A DNA stretch of 28,274 nt from Bacillota bacterium (GCA_023461435.1 JAEYLC010000013.1:1-28274), one strand, 5' to 3'; positions 6,736 through 15,318 are shown, numbered from the stretch's first letter. The notes: generated by a model from the letters alone, not told the origin. A program made the numbers and translations.

Positions 6736-7521
6736 TCACAGCGCGGTTTCCCCGCGCTTTTTTGCGCCTTTAATTACAAAATAGAGCCCGATCGGAACCG
6801 CCGCGAGGCTGATCCACTGCGAGGTGGACAGCAGCCAGAGCATGCCGCGGTCTCCGTCGCCGCGCAGGAACTCGAGCCCGAAGCGGATCACGCCATAGCC
6901 CGCGATATAAAGGCCGGTGATCTGCCTGTCGGCGCGTGGTTTGCGTGAATAGATGAACAGCGCCACAAAGAGTATGAAGTTCAGCGAGGATTCTAAAAGC
7001 TGAACCGGAAAAAGCGAAATGTCATGCGGCGCAACCGAATCGGCCCTGAAATATACGCCCAAAGGCGGGTCCATCGGCAGCCCGTAGCAGCAGCCCGCGC
7101 AGAAGCAGCCGATGCGGCCGACCGCGTGGATCAGCGGTACCGAGGGGATCAGGCTGTCCATCAGATACCATATCTTTAAACGGAATGCTTTGCCGTATAT
7201 AAAAACGCCCGCCACTGCGCCGATCAGACCGCCGTAAAACACAAACCCGTGCGTCAGCAGATAAGTCACGTCGTCAAATGTCCACGGATAGCCTGCATGC
7301 GCTTCAATGAAGCCGGGCAGCGATATCGCGAGATATAGCAGCTTTGCACCGACGATCATTCCAATCAGCGCGAACAGCGCGCAAAAGAAGATATCCTGTC
7401 TCGGCACATCACGCCTCACCGGCAGATAGACCGCGACAAGAATGCCGAGCACGCAGCCGAGCAATATGAGCGGGCCGTACATGGGAATGGTGAGTCCTAA
7501 AACGGTGAACGTCGGGAGCAT
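6736..7521 (-). CDS. lgt: Prolipoprotein diacylglyceryl transferase
   Basis: Lgt moves a diacylglyceryl group from phosphatidylglycerol to the lipobox cysteine of prolipoproteins at the cytoplasmic membrane. The 261-residue protein is hydrophobic throughout, with about seven membrane segments. It has the family signatures: the FVFYGGLIG block (residues 93-101) and HAVGRIGCFCAGCCYG (132-147) with the invariant arginine, plus a late GLYIAGYGVIRFGLEFLR-type segment. The length is normal. AAAGGA lies 6 bases before the ATG. The upstream DUF4190 gene on the same strand has its own terminator, so lgt is probably transcribed separately, although I could not find a convincing promoter in the 50 bases between. 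Confidence 0.95.
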   Translation of the reverse strand: MLPTFTVLGLTIPMYGPLILLGCVLGILVAVYLPVRRDVPRQDIFFCALFALIGMIVGAKLLYLAISLPGFIEAHAGYPWTFDDVTYLLTHGFVFYGGLIGAVAGVFIYGKAFRLKIWYLMDSLIPSVPLIHAVGRIGCFCAGCCYGLPMDPPLGVYFRADSVAPHDISLFPVQLLESSLNFILFVALFIYSRKPRADRQITGLYIAGYGVIRFGLEFLRGDGDRGMLWLLSTSQWISLAAVPIGLYFVIKGAKKRGETAL

Positions 7522-7575
7522 GATGTATCCTTTCAGCGTGAACGAAAGCGCAGATGATATGAAAATCTTGATTCA

Positions 7576-7609
7576 GAAAAAACAAGGAAAGAGCGCGTGC
7601 GCCCTTTCC
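7576..7609 (-). terminator. Terminator between the DUF4190 gene and lgt
   Basis: On the minus strand GGAAAG-G-GCGC (7609-7599) pairs with GCGC-T-CTTTCC (7596-7586), interrupted by a G-T mismatch or wobble. It is followed by a T-rich run (7585-7576). It lies 16 bases after the DUF4190 stop. Confidence 0.8.
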
Positions 7610-7625
7610 CTTCTCGTTGTTGCCG

Positions 7626-7937
7626 TTAGTTTATAAACGGAGCGGCTGTGTTATAGATCGATGCCACACAGGCTGTGCAGGCAAGGAACACAACGACGGT
7701 AATGGCGAGTGCGACGATGTTCAATACAAGACCCGCAGTTGCCATACTGGACGGGTTCTGCTTTCTTGCCACAATGCTGAGCACCAGACCGACGACCGCC
7801 ATGATGATGCCAAGAATCCAGACGATGAAAACGAAGACGACTGAGCAAATGCCGAGTACCATGCCCGCAATCGCGAGGCCGTTGTTCTGGCCGCCCGCAG
7901 GAGCAGACTGATAATTCTGATTGTTTTGTTCTTCCAT
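7626..7937 (-). CDS. Small DUF4190-type membrane protein
   Basis: This 103-residue protein has a polar Asn/Gln/Gly-rich tail of about 20 residues and then two long hydrophobic segments (about residues 22-58 and 66-95). The GLAIAGMVLGI opening of the first segment and ATAGLVLNIVAL of the second are typical of the DUF4190 family, small membrane proteins of unknown role common in Gram-positive bacteria. AGGAGGG lies 5 bases before the ATG, and a terminator follows the stop. A TATAAT sequence on the minus strand shortly before the ribosome binding site may be its -10 box, but no good -35 box goes with it. Confidence 0.75.
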   Translation of the reverse strand: MEEQNNQNYQSAPAGGQNNGLAIAGMVLGICSVVFVFIVWILGIIMAVVGLVLSIVARKQNPSSMATAGLVLNIVALAITVVVFLACTACVASIYNTAAPFIN

Positions 7938-8013
7938 GTATACCCTCCTAAAAAAATATTATAGAGTCATAAATACGATTTCAGTATACCAAAGAATGTA
8001 TGAAATGTGTAGC

Positions 8014-8033
8014 AAAAAAACCTATATGCAGGT
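8014..8033 (-). terminator. Weak terminator after the J-domain gene
   Basis: On the minus strand ACCT (8033-8030) and AGGT (8023-8020) form a short stem around six bases, followed by seven T residues. The stem is short, so the T run is the main evidence. Confidence 0.35.
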
Positions 8034-8049
8034 AAGTTTTTAACAGCGC

Positions 8050-9672
8050 CTATTCATTGCCGAACGTGATGCCAAGGTAATCTGCAACGTCAACTGTGAG
8101 TATATCTCCTTGGTCGGGCATGCTGACGCGCTGACTTTCCGTGCCGATAATAAAATCGCCGTCCGGGTTCACCTTAACTGGGATGTTTAGCTGCAGGCAC
8201 AGTCGGTAGATGCTTCCGGCTGTCATATACCCTTGGTAAATACGCACATCGGGAAAAGTCTGCGGTTCATTATCAATCAGCACTGTCGCGGGCTCACCGT
8301 ATTGGAGGCTCTGCTGTAAGGCATCATCATTCGTCCATGGTGTATAATCAATGGCATATATATCAAGCATATGCTCAAGAGTTTCCAGTGCACTCGCTTC
8401 GTCCGAAAGCCAGCCGTTGTCAGCCAGCAGCGGACGTGGTATTCCAAAGGGAAGAGGATACGGCGCATCGGCGGAAAGAACCCCGAAATATATTTCTGCG
8501 TTCTTGGCAAACGGATAGGCTTCGACGAGCGCGCCGGGGAGCTCCGGGAGTTTGGCGGATATCGCACTTAACTCTTCATTATCTTTAACAGGCAGATAAA
8601 CGGCGCCTGTATGGGCGTCATAGGCATCTTTGATCCCCATGGACGCAAGTGTATTTTCTACCGTCGCTTCAAGGAGATTGTCGTAAAGAGAATCTGCGCC
8701 GCCAAGATAATCATATTGGAACACATCAAATTCAAGACCGCCGTATTCGGGCAGGCTGCAGCGGTATACGTTCAAGAGCCCGGAAGACGTCGGCTCGGCG
8801 GGAATCGTGAATTCGACATCGGGGTACTTGCCGCTCAGGTATTCGTTCACTTTATCCGGCGACGGCTCGTTGCTTGGCATGATCGGATTGGTGAAGTCTG
8901 AGAACGCATATGTCGGTGCGGGCGGCGGCGACGCGGGTCCGTTGATCAAAAAGGGGATCATAAGAGCGCCCACGATGACGAACGGCGCAATGATAGTGGC
9001 GGCGGCGGCCTTGCGGTTCGGATGCCGCGCCCTTGACCGCGCGATCAACATCGGAAGCAGGCGGGCCAGATGGCCGTAGGGCGGCAGCTTCGGGTTGCGC
9101 TGACTTCCGGAAAAGTAGGCGCGCTTGATTTCGATATAGACCTTATGCCGTATCGTATAATAATCGTTTCTGAGAATATTTGCGAATTCACCGATAAATT
9201 GAGGATCATCCATAAACCGCACAAAGCTTTCGCTACGCAGAAAGGCCCTCCAGGTGACTATTTGAGAATTCCCTTTGGAAAGCAGCGTATATGCGTCTCT
9301 AAGAACAGCGAACATGTCCTGCTGGCGGTTATCGGCTGTATATGCGTTGTTTATGAGCACCTCAAAATCAAAGCCGTTTTCCTCGTTCTTTCCCGCATCG
9401 TTATCAGGCATGTTTTCCTGCGGAAAATTGAATACGACGGGAGCCTCCGGGGCTTTGAAGGAAGGGCCGCCCATGATGGGCCTTTCGTCAACGGGCGGAC
9501 GCCTTTGCGGTGATGAAGCCAGAGCCAATGCCTTGCGATAGGCTTCGTTGAGCCGCTGAAACTCCTGCGGGTGTTCTTCCGGGTGAAACTGTCTGACCTT
9601 TTGAGCGTAGGCTTTGCGGATCGTATCCGCATCCGAATTGGGCTCGATACCCAGCATGTACCATACATTCAT
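8050..9672 (-). CDS. Membrane-spanning J-domain co-chaperone paired with an HscC-like Hsp70
   Basis: The first 50 or so residues form a J domain (MNVWYMLGIEPNSDADTIRK, then helix III with QEFQRLNEAYRKAL). The loop reads HPE (residues 30-32) instead of the classic HPD, as in many J proteins encoded beside non-DnaK Hsp70s. After a helical cytoplasmic region comes one transmembrane segment (about 222-244) and roughly 295 residues outside. The end (ATVLIDNEPQTFPDVRIYQG onward) looks like a copper-amine-oxidase-N/stalk-type domain; that is a visual resemblance only. The gene starts 36 bases after the Hsp70 stop and is surely in the same operon. The protein should recruit its Hsp70 to the membrane. 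The ribosome binding site is weak (GAGG 13 bases before the ATG), so coupling to the upstream gene is likely. Confidence 0.82.
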   Translation of the reverse strand: MNVWYMLGIEPNSDADTIRKAYAQKVRQFHPEEHPQEFQRLNEAYRKALALASSPQRRPPVDERPIMGGPSFKAPEAPVVFNFPQENMPDNDAGKNEENGFDFEVLINNAYTADNRQQDMFAVLRDAYTLLSKGNSQIVTWRAFLRSESFVRFMDDPQFIGEFANILRNDYYTIRHKVYIEIKRAYFSGSQRNPKLPPYGHLARLLPMLIARSRARHPNRKAAAATIIAPFVIVGALMIPFLINGPASPPPAPTYAFSDFTNPIMPSNEPSPDKVNEYLSGKYPDVEFTIPAEPTSSGLLNVYRCSLPEYGGLEFDVFQYDYLGGADSLYDNLLEATVENTLASMGIKDAYDAHTGAVYLPVKDNEELSAISAKLPELPGALVEAYPFAKNAEIYFGVLSADAPYPLPFGIPRPLLADNGWLSDEASALETLEHMLDIYAIDYTPWTNDDALQQSLQYGEPATVLIDNEPQTFPDVRIYQGYMTAGSIYRLCLQLNIPVKVNPDGDFIIGTESQRVSMPDQGDILTVDVADYLGITFGNE

Positions 9673-9708
9673 AACGATATGTCTGCCTCATTTTTTATTT
9701 GCCGATAT

Positions 9709-11451
9709 TTATTTGTCATCTCCGTCTTTGTCAAAACGGAAACTGACCGGGTTTTGATCGTTCATGCCGCTGCAGAACTTGTCAAGAAACTCATTGAATT
9801 TAACCCGCATCTTTTGAATGTCCAAGCGTTCCTGCTTTTCCAATACGCTTAGAAACACCTCATAGTTATGCATGATCGTGTCGCGCAAAGCGCCGGTGGT
9901 CTCTTCGAAAAGACGTTCCGCCCGGGCCAAAAGCAATTTGTTTTCATCCTCATCGCGGGGATGAATCTTCAGTTTGGCAAGCTCCCTGATTCTTTGCTCA
10001 ATTTCCTGTTCGGTTAACCAGCTGCCTTTGTTGACGATAACCAGCCTCTCTCTGTGCTGTGAGGAGACGGTGACAGCATCGACATCGAGAATGCCGTTAA
10101 GATCGTATGTGAAACGCACATCGATGCATTCCTGTCCGCGGGGCGCGGGCATTACGGACATTTTGATTTCACCGAGCAAAATATTATCTTCCGCATACAT
10201 GGCTTCACCCTGATAGACCCCGACACGTATGTCTTTTTGCCAGTCGCCCGCCGTATAGAACCGGTTTTCCTTGCTGGTCGGCAACGCGCTGTTGCGTTCA
10301 ATAAGCACGGACATCAGCGCGCGGTCGGGCTGGTTTCTGTTATGAACGTTGATGCCAAGGGAAAACGGGCATATATCCGTCAGTAAAACGTCCTTGATAT
10401 CGCTGCTGCGCTCTTTGATGCCCACATATACGCCAAGCCCGAGAGCCACAGAGGTGTCCGGCGACCCGTATTCGCAGGTTCTGATACCCGAAATATGCTC
10501 GAGATACTGTTTGATAATGGGCATGTGGCACGAACCGCCCACGAGAATGATGCTGTGAATGTCCTGCTTGTTAAGCCCGCTGTCCTTAAGCGCGTGCAGG
10601 ACCGGACGTTCAATGCGCTTGAACAGTTCAGAAGAAATTTCGATGAGCTTTTGATTGCCGATGATGATGCTGCCCGAAATCTCACCGTTGTTCATTTTCA
10701 TTTCCGTCGAATTCTTACTGGACAGCTCAAATTTGCACAGCTCCGCCTGACGCAGCAGTATTGAACGTCCGGTAGCGGACAACGCGCTGAAATTGATGCC
10801 GTTTTGCTGGCAGAAGTATTGGGCCAGCGCCTCGTCAAAATCGCTGCCGCCCAGATGGTTGTCGCCGCAGACGGCCAGAATGCTGACGACATTTTCAAAG
10901 CATTCGACAACGGAGACATCGAGCGTACCGCCGCCAAAGTCAAACACGATATAATTGCGGTATGAGCTGGTATCGCCGCCGGTCAGGTAGCTGGCAAGCG
11001 CGGCGGCAGACGGTTCATTGACCAGCCTTTCAACATAAAGGCCTGCGAGCGTGCCTGCGCGTTTTGTCGCGCTGCGCTGATAATCGTTGAAGTAGGCGGG
11101 CACACTGATGACCGCCTCCGTGATCGACTCTCCCGTATAACGCTCTGCATCTTCACGCAGCTGCCGCAGCACGAGCGCTGAAAGCTCTTCGGGCCGGTAG
11201 GTTTGTTTGGCAAGCCAGATTCCGCCGTCTGTCCCCATGCGCCGCTTAAAAAGGGAGGCTGTCGATTCGGGATGAGAGATCAGCCGCTCCTTTGCGATCT
11301 TGCCTACAAACAGCGTATCATCTTCACTGACGCTGACCACGCTCGGCGTTAAATATTCGAAAAAACTATTGGGTACCAATTCACTCCTGCCGTTGCGCCA
11401 AACGGCGCAGAGGCTGTTAGTGGTGCCAAGATCAATGCCAAGAATCGACAT
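9709..11451 (-). CDS. hscC: HscC-like Hsp70 family chaperone
   Basis: The 580-residue protein is an Hsp70 with a complete ATPase domain: GIDLGTTNS phosphate loop at residues 4-12, NEPSAAA, FDFGGGTLDVS phosphate-2 motif and the LVGGS adenosine motif. A substrate-binding beta domain starting near DICPFSLGI follows, then a shortened helical lid. It is shorter than DnaK (about 610-640 residues) and closer to HscC of E. coli (about 556). Pairing with an adjacent J-protein gene also matches the HscC pattern. The start is supported by TAGGAGG 4 bases upstream. A probable promoter precedes it, and the gene is divergent from the nucleotidase gene. It is not the housekeeping dnaK: no grpE or dnaJ of normal type is near. 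Confidence 0.85.
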   Translation of the reverse strand: MSILGIDLGTTNSLCAVWRNGRSELVPNSFFEYLTPSVVSVSEDDTLFVGKIAKERLISHPESTASLFKRRMGTDGGIWLAKQTYRPEELSALVLRQLREDAERYTGESITEAVISVPAYFNDYQRSATKRAGTLAGLYVERLVNEPSAAALASYLTGGDTSSYRNYIVFDFGGGTLDVSVVECFENVVSILAVCGDNHLGGSDFDEALAQYFCQQNGINFSALSATGRSILLRQAELCKFELSSKNSTEMKMNNGEISGSIIIGNQKLIEISSELFKRIERPVLHALKDSGLNKQDIHSIILVGGSCHMPIIKQYLEHISGIRTCEYGSPDTSVALGLGVYVGIKERSSDIKDVLLTDICPFSLGINVHNRNQPDRALMSVLIERNSALPTSKENRFYTAGDWQKDIRVGVYQGEAMYAEDNILLGEIKMSVMPAPRGQECIDVRFTYDLNGILDVDAVTVSSQHRERLVIVNKGSWLTEQEIEQRIRELAKLKIHPRDEDENKLLLARAERLFEETTGALRDTIMHNYEVFLSVLEKQERLDIQKMRVKFNEFLDKFCSGMNDQNPVSFRFDKDGDDK

Positions 11452-11479
11452 AATTCCTCCTATTCACAATGCTTTCTTT

Positions 11480-11508
11480 ATATTAACGCATTTATATATA
11501 TATGACAA
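11480..11508 (-). promoter_or_regulatory. Probable promoter of the Hsp70/J-protein operon
   Basis: On the minus strand TTGTCA (11508-11503) and TAATAT (11485-11480) are separated by 17 bases, about 28 bases upstream of the start codon. The -35 box is good and the -10 box moderate. No CIRCE-type heat-shock inverted repeat is visible here. Confidence 0.45.
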
Positions 11509-11520
11509 TCCGAAATCCTG

Positions 11521-11552
11521 AAAGTTATTCTATACAAAAAGTTATTTTATAC
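11521..11552. repeat. Two direct repeats in the Hsp70/nucleotidase intergenic region
   Basis: The 15-base unit AAAGTTATTYTATAC occurs at 11521-11535 and 11538-11552, differing at one position, with a period of 17 bases. It lies just upstream of the Hsp70 promoter and between two divergent genes, a place where an operator could act on either. No matching regulator is encoded in the window. Confidence 0.55.
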
Positions 11553-11638
11553 GAAATCAAAGAATTGTTTATTTTGACGGAATAGAATGGTATACTCAAT
11601 ATAGTTAATTATGATTATGAATAAGGAGATGCTTATCT

Positions 11639-12352
11639 TTGACAAGGGAAGGTAAAAAATATACATATTTACTGCTCGATGTGGACGATACGCTGATGGA
11701 TTTTAAGAAAATCGAGGCCGAAGCACTGCAGAAGCTGTTTGCATATTTCGGCCATCCGCTGACGCCTGAACTGCTGCAAGTCTATCATACGGTCAACAAA
11801 GGGCTTTGGGCGGATTATGAGCGCGGTCAGATCGCCATGGGCGATATGTTGAATAAACGGTTTGGACTCACCATGGACAAATTCGGCGTTTGCATAGACA
11901 GTGAAGAATGGGAAAAGGCATATCAGGACATGCTCGGCGAAGGCGGCCATCTTATCGACGACGCGAAGGACGTGCTGCTGCGGCTGCGCGAGTCTTTCAG
12001 GCTGTACGCGGTGACCAACGGTGTGCGGGAAACGCAGCGCAGGCGGCTCGAAGCGGGCGGTCTGCACGGCCTGTTTGAAGCCGTATTCGATTCGCAGAGC
12101 ATCGGATTTCAAAAACCCGCCAAGGAATTCTTCGATTATGTGGCGGCCCATATCGACGGTTTTGATAAGCGCCTCACGCTGATCATCGGCGATTCGCTCA
12201 CAACCGATATCAAAGGCGGCATCGCGGCGGGCATCGACACCTGCTGGTTCAACAGGCACGCCGCGATAAGCGCGGCGGAACTGCCGATCACGCATACGAT
12301 CACGAAGCTGACTGAGCTTTATGACATACTTGGGCTGACGGATGAGGGATAA
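11639..12352 (+). CDS. yjjG: HAD-family noncanonical pyrimidine nucleotidase, YjjG/YfnB-like
   Basis: The 237-residue protein carries all four HAD motifs: DVDDT with nucleophile D14 and acid/base D16, VTNG, the lysine in FQKPAKEFFD, and GDSLTTDIKGG. The helical cap and the GFQKP form of motif III fit the YjjG/YfnB nucleotidases, which dephosphorylate unusual or damaged pyrimidine nucleotides and keep them out of DNA. The start is TTG at 11639, with AAGGAG 10 bases upstream; no in-frame ATG is available nearby. Its last 11 bases overlap mutY, so it heads a unit with DNA and protein repair genes, which suits a nucleotide-pool role. Other HAD phosphatases cannot be excluded. Confidence 0.8.
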   Translation: MTREGKKYTYLLLDVDDTLMDFKKIEAEALQKLFAYFGHPLTPELLQVYHTVNKGLWADYERGQIAMGDMLNKRFGLTMDKFGVCIDSEEWEKAYQDMLGEGGHLIDDAKDVLLRLRESFRLYAVTNGVRETQRRRLEAGGLHGLFEAVFDSQSIGFQKPAKEFFDYVAAHIDGFDKRLTLIIGDSLTTDIKGGIAAGIDTCWFNRHAAISAAELPITHTITKLTELYDILGLTDEG

Positions 12353-13388
12353 GCTGCTTCGGTGGTATCACGAAAAAAAACGCGACCTGCCGTGGCGGCG
12401 GCGCGGCGGCGCCTATGCGGTGCTCGTGTCCGAGATGATGCTGCAGCAGACCACGGTGGAGACGGTGCTGCGCTATTACGAGCCATTTTTGAAGCGCTTC
12501 CCCGACGTGCGGGCGCTTGCGGCTGCGGATGAGCAGGAGGTGCTGGCCTGCTGGAAGGGGCTCGGGTACTATTCGCGCGCGCGCAATCTGCACCGCACCG
12601 CAAAGCTTGTGGTGAGCGAGTACGGCGGCGTGTTTCCGGATTCATATGACGCGTGGCGCAGGCTTCCCGGCGTGGGGCCGTATATGGCAGGCGCGGTGAT
12701 GAGCATCGCGTTTGGCAAAGCGTATCCCGCGGTGGACGGCAACGTGCTGCGCGTGATCTCAAGAGCCTTTGCGCTGCGCGAGGATATCAGAAGCCCTGCC
12801 GCGCGCCAGCAGACGGAGGCGCATGTGCGGGCCATGATGACGGAGCAAAGCGCGGGCGATTTCACGCAGGCGCTCATGGAGCTCGGCGCGCTGATCTGCC
12901 GCCCTGTTTCGCCCGATTGCGCGGCCTGCCCGTGGCATTCGGACTGTGCAGCGCTGCGTGAGGGCATCGTGAATGAGCTGCCTGTGAAAAAGCCTCGCGC
13001 CAAGGTCAGAACAGTGGAACTGTGGGCGGCGCTGATCGAAACGGAGGGCAAGGTGCTGCTGCATTATCGCGGCAGCGACACGCTGCTCGGGCGGCTCTGG
13101 GGCCTGCCTGTCGCTGAAAAGCGCGCGGATGAGACGCCCGAAGCGCTGCTTTCCGAGAAATACGGCCTTGAGCTGCCCAAGGGCGAGCTCATCACTCACG
13201 CGGCACATGTGTTTACGCACCAGCGCTGGGAGATGGACGTGTTGCGGTACGAAGTCAAAAACGAGATAAAACAATATGTTTCCGAATGGGAGTTCGTCAG
13301 CTGGGAATCAATAGATGAAAAGCCCATACCCACGGCGTTCATGAGGATATTGAACGAGGTGCGGAAAAGGAGGAACGGCAATGGATAA
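12342..13388 (+). CDS. mutY: A/G-specific adenine glycosylase MutY
   Basis: MutY removes adenine mispaired with 8-oxoguanine. The 348-residue protein has the helix-hairpin-helix LPGVGPYMAGAV, the catalytic pair E31 (SEMMLQQT) and D132 (VDGNV), and a [4Fe-4S] loop C186-x6-C193-x2-C196-x5-C202. A C-terminal NUDIX-like domain follows, which in MutY recognises 8-oxoG (FTHQRWEMDV region). The length is normal. The start overlaps the end of the nucleotidase gene by 11 bases and the end overlaps msrAB by 8 bases, so translation is coupled along the unit. Confidence 0.95.
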   Translation: MRDKLLRWYHEKKRDLPWRRRGGAYAVLVSEMMLQQTTVETVLRYYEPFLKRFPDVRALAAADEQEVLACWKGLGYYSRARNLHRTAKLVVSEYGGVFPDSYDAWRRLPGVGPYMAGAVMSIAFGKAYPAVDGNVLRVISRAFALREDIRSPAARQQTEAHVRAMMTEQSAGDFTQALMELGALICRPVSPDCAACPWHSDCAALREGIVNELPVKKPRAKVRTVELWAALIETEGKVLLHYRGSDTLLGRLWGLPVAEKRADETPEALLSEKYGLELPKGELITHAAHVFTHQRWEMDVLRYEVKNEIKQYVSEWEFVSWESIDEKPIPTAFMRILNEVRKRRNGNG

Positions 13389-14310
13389 AACAGCGGTATT
13401 CGCGGGCGGGTGCTTCTGGTGCATGGAGCCGCCCTACGCGAAAATACCCGGTGTGAAGCAGGTGCGGCCCGGATACACGGGTGGGCACACCGAAAACCCC
13501 ACCTATGAGCAGGTCTGCGCGGGCGGTACCGGACACTTTGAGGCGGTCGAGGTCACTTACGACCCTGAAGCTGTATCGTTTGAGCAGCTTTTGAACGTTT
13601 TCTGGCGGCAGATCGATCCGACGGACGCTTTCGGGCAGTTTGCGGACAGGGGCCGCCAGTACCAGACGGCAATATTCTATCATGACGACGAGGAGAAGCG
13701 CATCGCGGAAGATTCGGTGCGGCGCATTCAGCGGCTGTTCGACAAGCCGGTGCGCACACAGGTGCTGCCCGCGGCTGTGTTCTATCCGGCGGAGGGCGGG
13801 CATTGCGAATACTATAAGAAAAACCCGTCGCACTACGCGCGGTATAAGTCGGGCTCGGGGCGTGAGGCGTATATCCACTCGGTTTGGGGCGGCGACGCGC
13901 TTAAAAAAAGGCTCACACCGCTGCAGTACAGCGTGACGCAGCAGAGCGCGACCGAACCGCCGTTTCGCAACGAATTTTGGGACAACCATGAGCCGGGGCT
14001 GTATGTGGATGTGGTGTCGGGTGAGCCGCTGTTTACGTCGGTGGACAAGTTCGATTCAGGCTGCGGCTGGCCGAGCTTTATGAGGCCGGTGGATCAGAAG
14101 CGTATTGAAGAAAAGGCCGATATGAGTCACGGCATGATCCGCACAGAGGTCAGAACCAAGGGCTCGGACGCGCATCTCGGGCACGTGTTTCCAGATGGGC
14201 CGGGGCCGGAGGGGCTGCGGTACTGCATCAATTCAGCGTCGCTGCGCTTCGTGCCGTTTGCCGACCTCGAGAAAGAGGGATACGCAGAGTATAAAAAGCT
14301 GTTTGAGTAG
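13381..14310 (+). CDS. msrAB: Bifunctional methionine sulfoxide reductase MsrA-MsrB
   Basis: The 309-residue protein reduces both stereoisomers of methionine sulfoxide. The MsrA half begins with GGCFWCMEP (catalytic C11 in GCFWC) and includes the GTGHFEAVEV block. The MsrB half begins near LTPLQYSVTQ and has SGCGWPSF, HLGHVFPDGP and the catalytic C282 in RYCINSASLRF. The CxxC pairs that bind zinc in many MsrB proteins are absent, as in other MsrA-MsrB fusions. There is no signal peptide, so it acts in the cytoplasm. AAGGAGG lies 8 bases before the ATG, inside the end of mutY, and the two genes overlap by 8 bases. Placement after mutY suggests a shared response to oxidants. Confidence 0.96.
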   Translation: MDKTAVFAGGCFWCMEPPYAKIPGVKQVRPGYTGGHTENPTYEQVCAGGTGHFEAVEVTYDPEAVSFEQLLNVFWRQIDPTDAFGQFADRGRQYQTAIFYHDDEEKRIAEDSVRRIQRLFDKPVRTQVLPAAVFYPAEGGHCEYYKKNPSHYARYKSGSGREAYIHSVWGGDALKKRLTPLQYSVTQQSATEPPFRNEFWDNHEPGLYVDVVSGEPLFTSVDKFDSGCGWPSFMRPVDQKRIEEKADMSHGMIRTEVRTKGSDAHLGHVFPDGPGPEGLRYCINSASLRFVPFADLEKEGYAEYKKLFE

Positions 14311-14330
14311 CGCATATTACGCTTCTTTAT

Positions 14331-14359
14331 TTGCCAAAACCGGACCTCCATGATATAAT
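14331..14359 (+). promoter_or_regulatory. SigA-type promoter for the exonuclease III unit
   Basis: TTGCCA (14331-14336) and a perfect TATAAT (14354-14359) are separated by 17 bases, 39 bases upstream of the exonuclease start. It means the exoA-rubredoxin-HD group can be transcribed without the mutY-msrAB group. Confidence 0.78.
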
Positions 14360-14398
14360 GATTATTAAGAAGTATTCCGAAGAAGGAGGGGCGAGATC

Positions 14399-15151
14399 AT
14401 GAAAATCGTATCCTGGAACGTCAACGGCCTGCGCGCGTGCTACGGCAAGGGCTTTACCGATTTTTTCAGCGCAGGAGATGCGGATATATTCTGCATTCAG
14501 GAAACCAAGCTGCAGCGCGGCGATTTTGAATTCGACCGGCCCGATTACTTCGACCACTGGAACGATGCGGAGAAAAAGGGCTATTCGGGCACGGCGGTGT
14601 TTACCAAGGCTGAGCCGGCTGCCGTCACCTGCGGCATCGGCATCGACGCGCACGACCACGAGGGGCGTGTGATCACGCTCGAATTCGACGGCTTCTATTT
14701 TGTGAACGTTTATGTGCCGAACTCCGGCGAGGAGCTCAAAAGGCTTTCTTACCGCATGGGTTGGGACGCAGATTTTCGCGCGTATCTATCGGCGCTCGAT
14801 GCAAAAAAGAACGTGATCGTCTGCGGCGATTTCAACGTGGCGCATAGTGAGATCGATTTAAAAAACCCGTCGTCCAACAGGCACACGGCGGGCTTTACCG
14901 ACGAGGAGCGCGAGGGCTTTTCAAAGCTGCTCGATGCGGGCTTCACCGATTCATTCCGATTTCTTTACCCCGACAAGCGCGACGCTTACACCTACTGGAC
15001 TTACCGCTTCGGCGCGCGCGCGCGCAACGCGGGCTGGCGCATCGATTACGCGTGCATTTCGGACAGGCTCAAAAGCGAGCTGCATGAATTCACGATACAC
15101 AGCGACATCATGGGCTCGGATCACTGCCCGATATCCATCGACATATTTTAA
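14399..15151 (+). CDS. xth: Exodeoxyribonuclease III / AP endonuclease
   Basis: The 250-residue protein belongs to the ExoIII/ExoA family, which cleaves abasic sites in base excision repair and removes 3' blocks. Landmarks are SWNVNGLRA at the start, the metal ligand E35 in QETKLQ, VYVPNSG, GDFNVAH with the catalytic aspartate and asparagine, the WTYRFGARARNAGWRIDY segment and the closing GSDHCPI with the Asp-His pair. The length is normal. AGGAGG lies 9 bases before the ATG. It would process the abasic sites that the upstream MutY generates, so the two products act in sequence. Confidence 0.95.
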   Translation: MKIVSWNVNGLRACYGKGFTDFFSAGDADIFCIQETKLQRGDFEFDRPDYFDHWNDAEKKGYSGTAVFTKAEPAAVTCGIGIDAHDHEGRVITLEFDGFYFVNVYVPNSGEELKRLSYRMGWDADFRAYLSALDAKKNVIVCGDFNVAHSEIDLKNPSSNRHTAGFTDEEREGFSKLLDAGFTDSFRFLYPDKRDAYTYWTYRFGARARNAGWRIDYACISDRLKSELHEFTIHSDIMGSDHCPISIDIF

Positions 15152-15165
15152 AGGAGGGACTTTCA

Positions 15166-15318
15166 ATGGCTAAGTTTATTTGCAGAGCGTGCGGCTATAC
15201 CTTTTACGACGAGAACAACGAACCCGATTATGATGATTTGAGCGACGCGGTGCCGGACGATTTTGAGTGCCCGTGCTGCGGCAAAACCGAATGCGAGCTG
15301 GTGAAAGAGCAGGCGTGA
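15166..15318 (+). CDS. Small rubredoxin-like iron protein
   Basis: A 50-residue frame starts 14 bases after the exonuclease stop behind AAGGAGG. It has two CxxC knuckles spaced as in rubredoxin, C6-x2-C9 (FICRACGYTF) and C35-x2-C38 (DDFECPCCGK), with the acidic middle and the PDDFxCPxCG signature of the family. Rubredoxins carry single electrons on one iron; in anaerobes they feed enzymes that remove oxygen, superoxide or peroxide. An extra cysteine (C37) lies within the second knuckle and another at C43, which is unusual. A zinc-ribbon protein of similar size is the main alternative. Position in a repair operon favours an oxidative stress role, which is an inference. Confidence 0.75.
   Translation: MAKFICRACGYTFYDENNEPDYDDLSDAVPDDFECPCCGKTECELVKEQA

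Noticed and set aside
6741..6766. Hairpin with AGCGCGG and CCGCGCT arms and a T run on the plus strand at the end of lgt
   Set aside because: It has the form of a terminator for plus-strand transcription, but no plus-strand gene or clear promoter lies upstream. On the minus strand, the direction of lgt, no T run follows.
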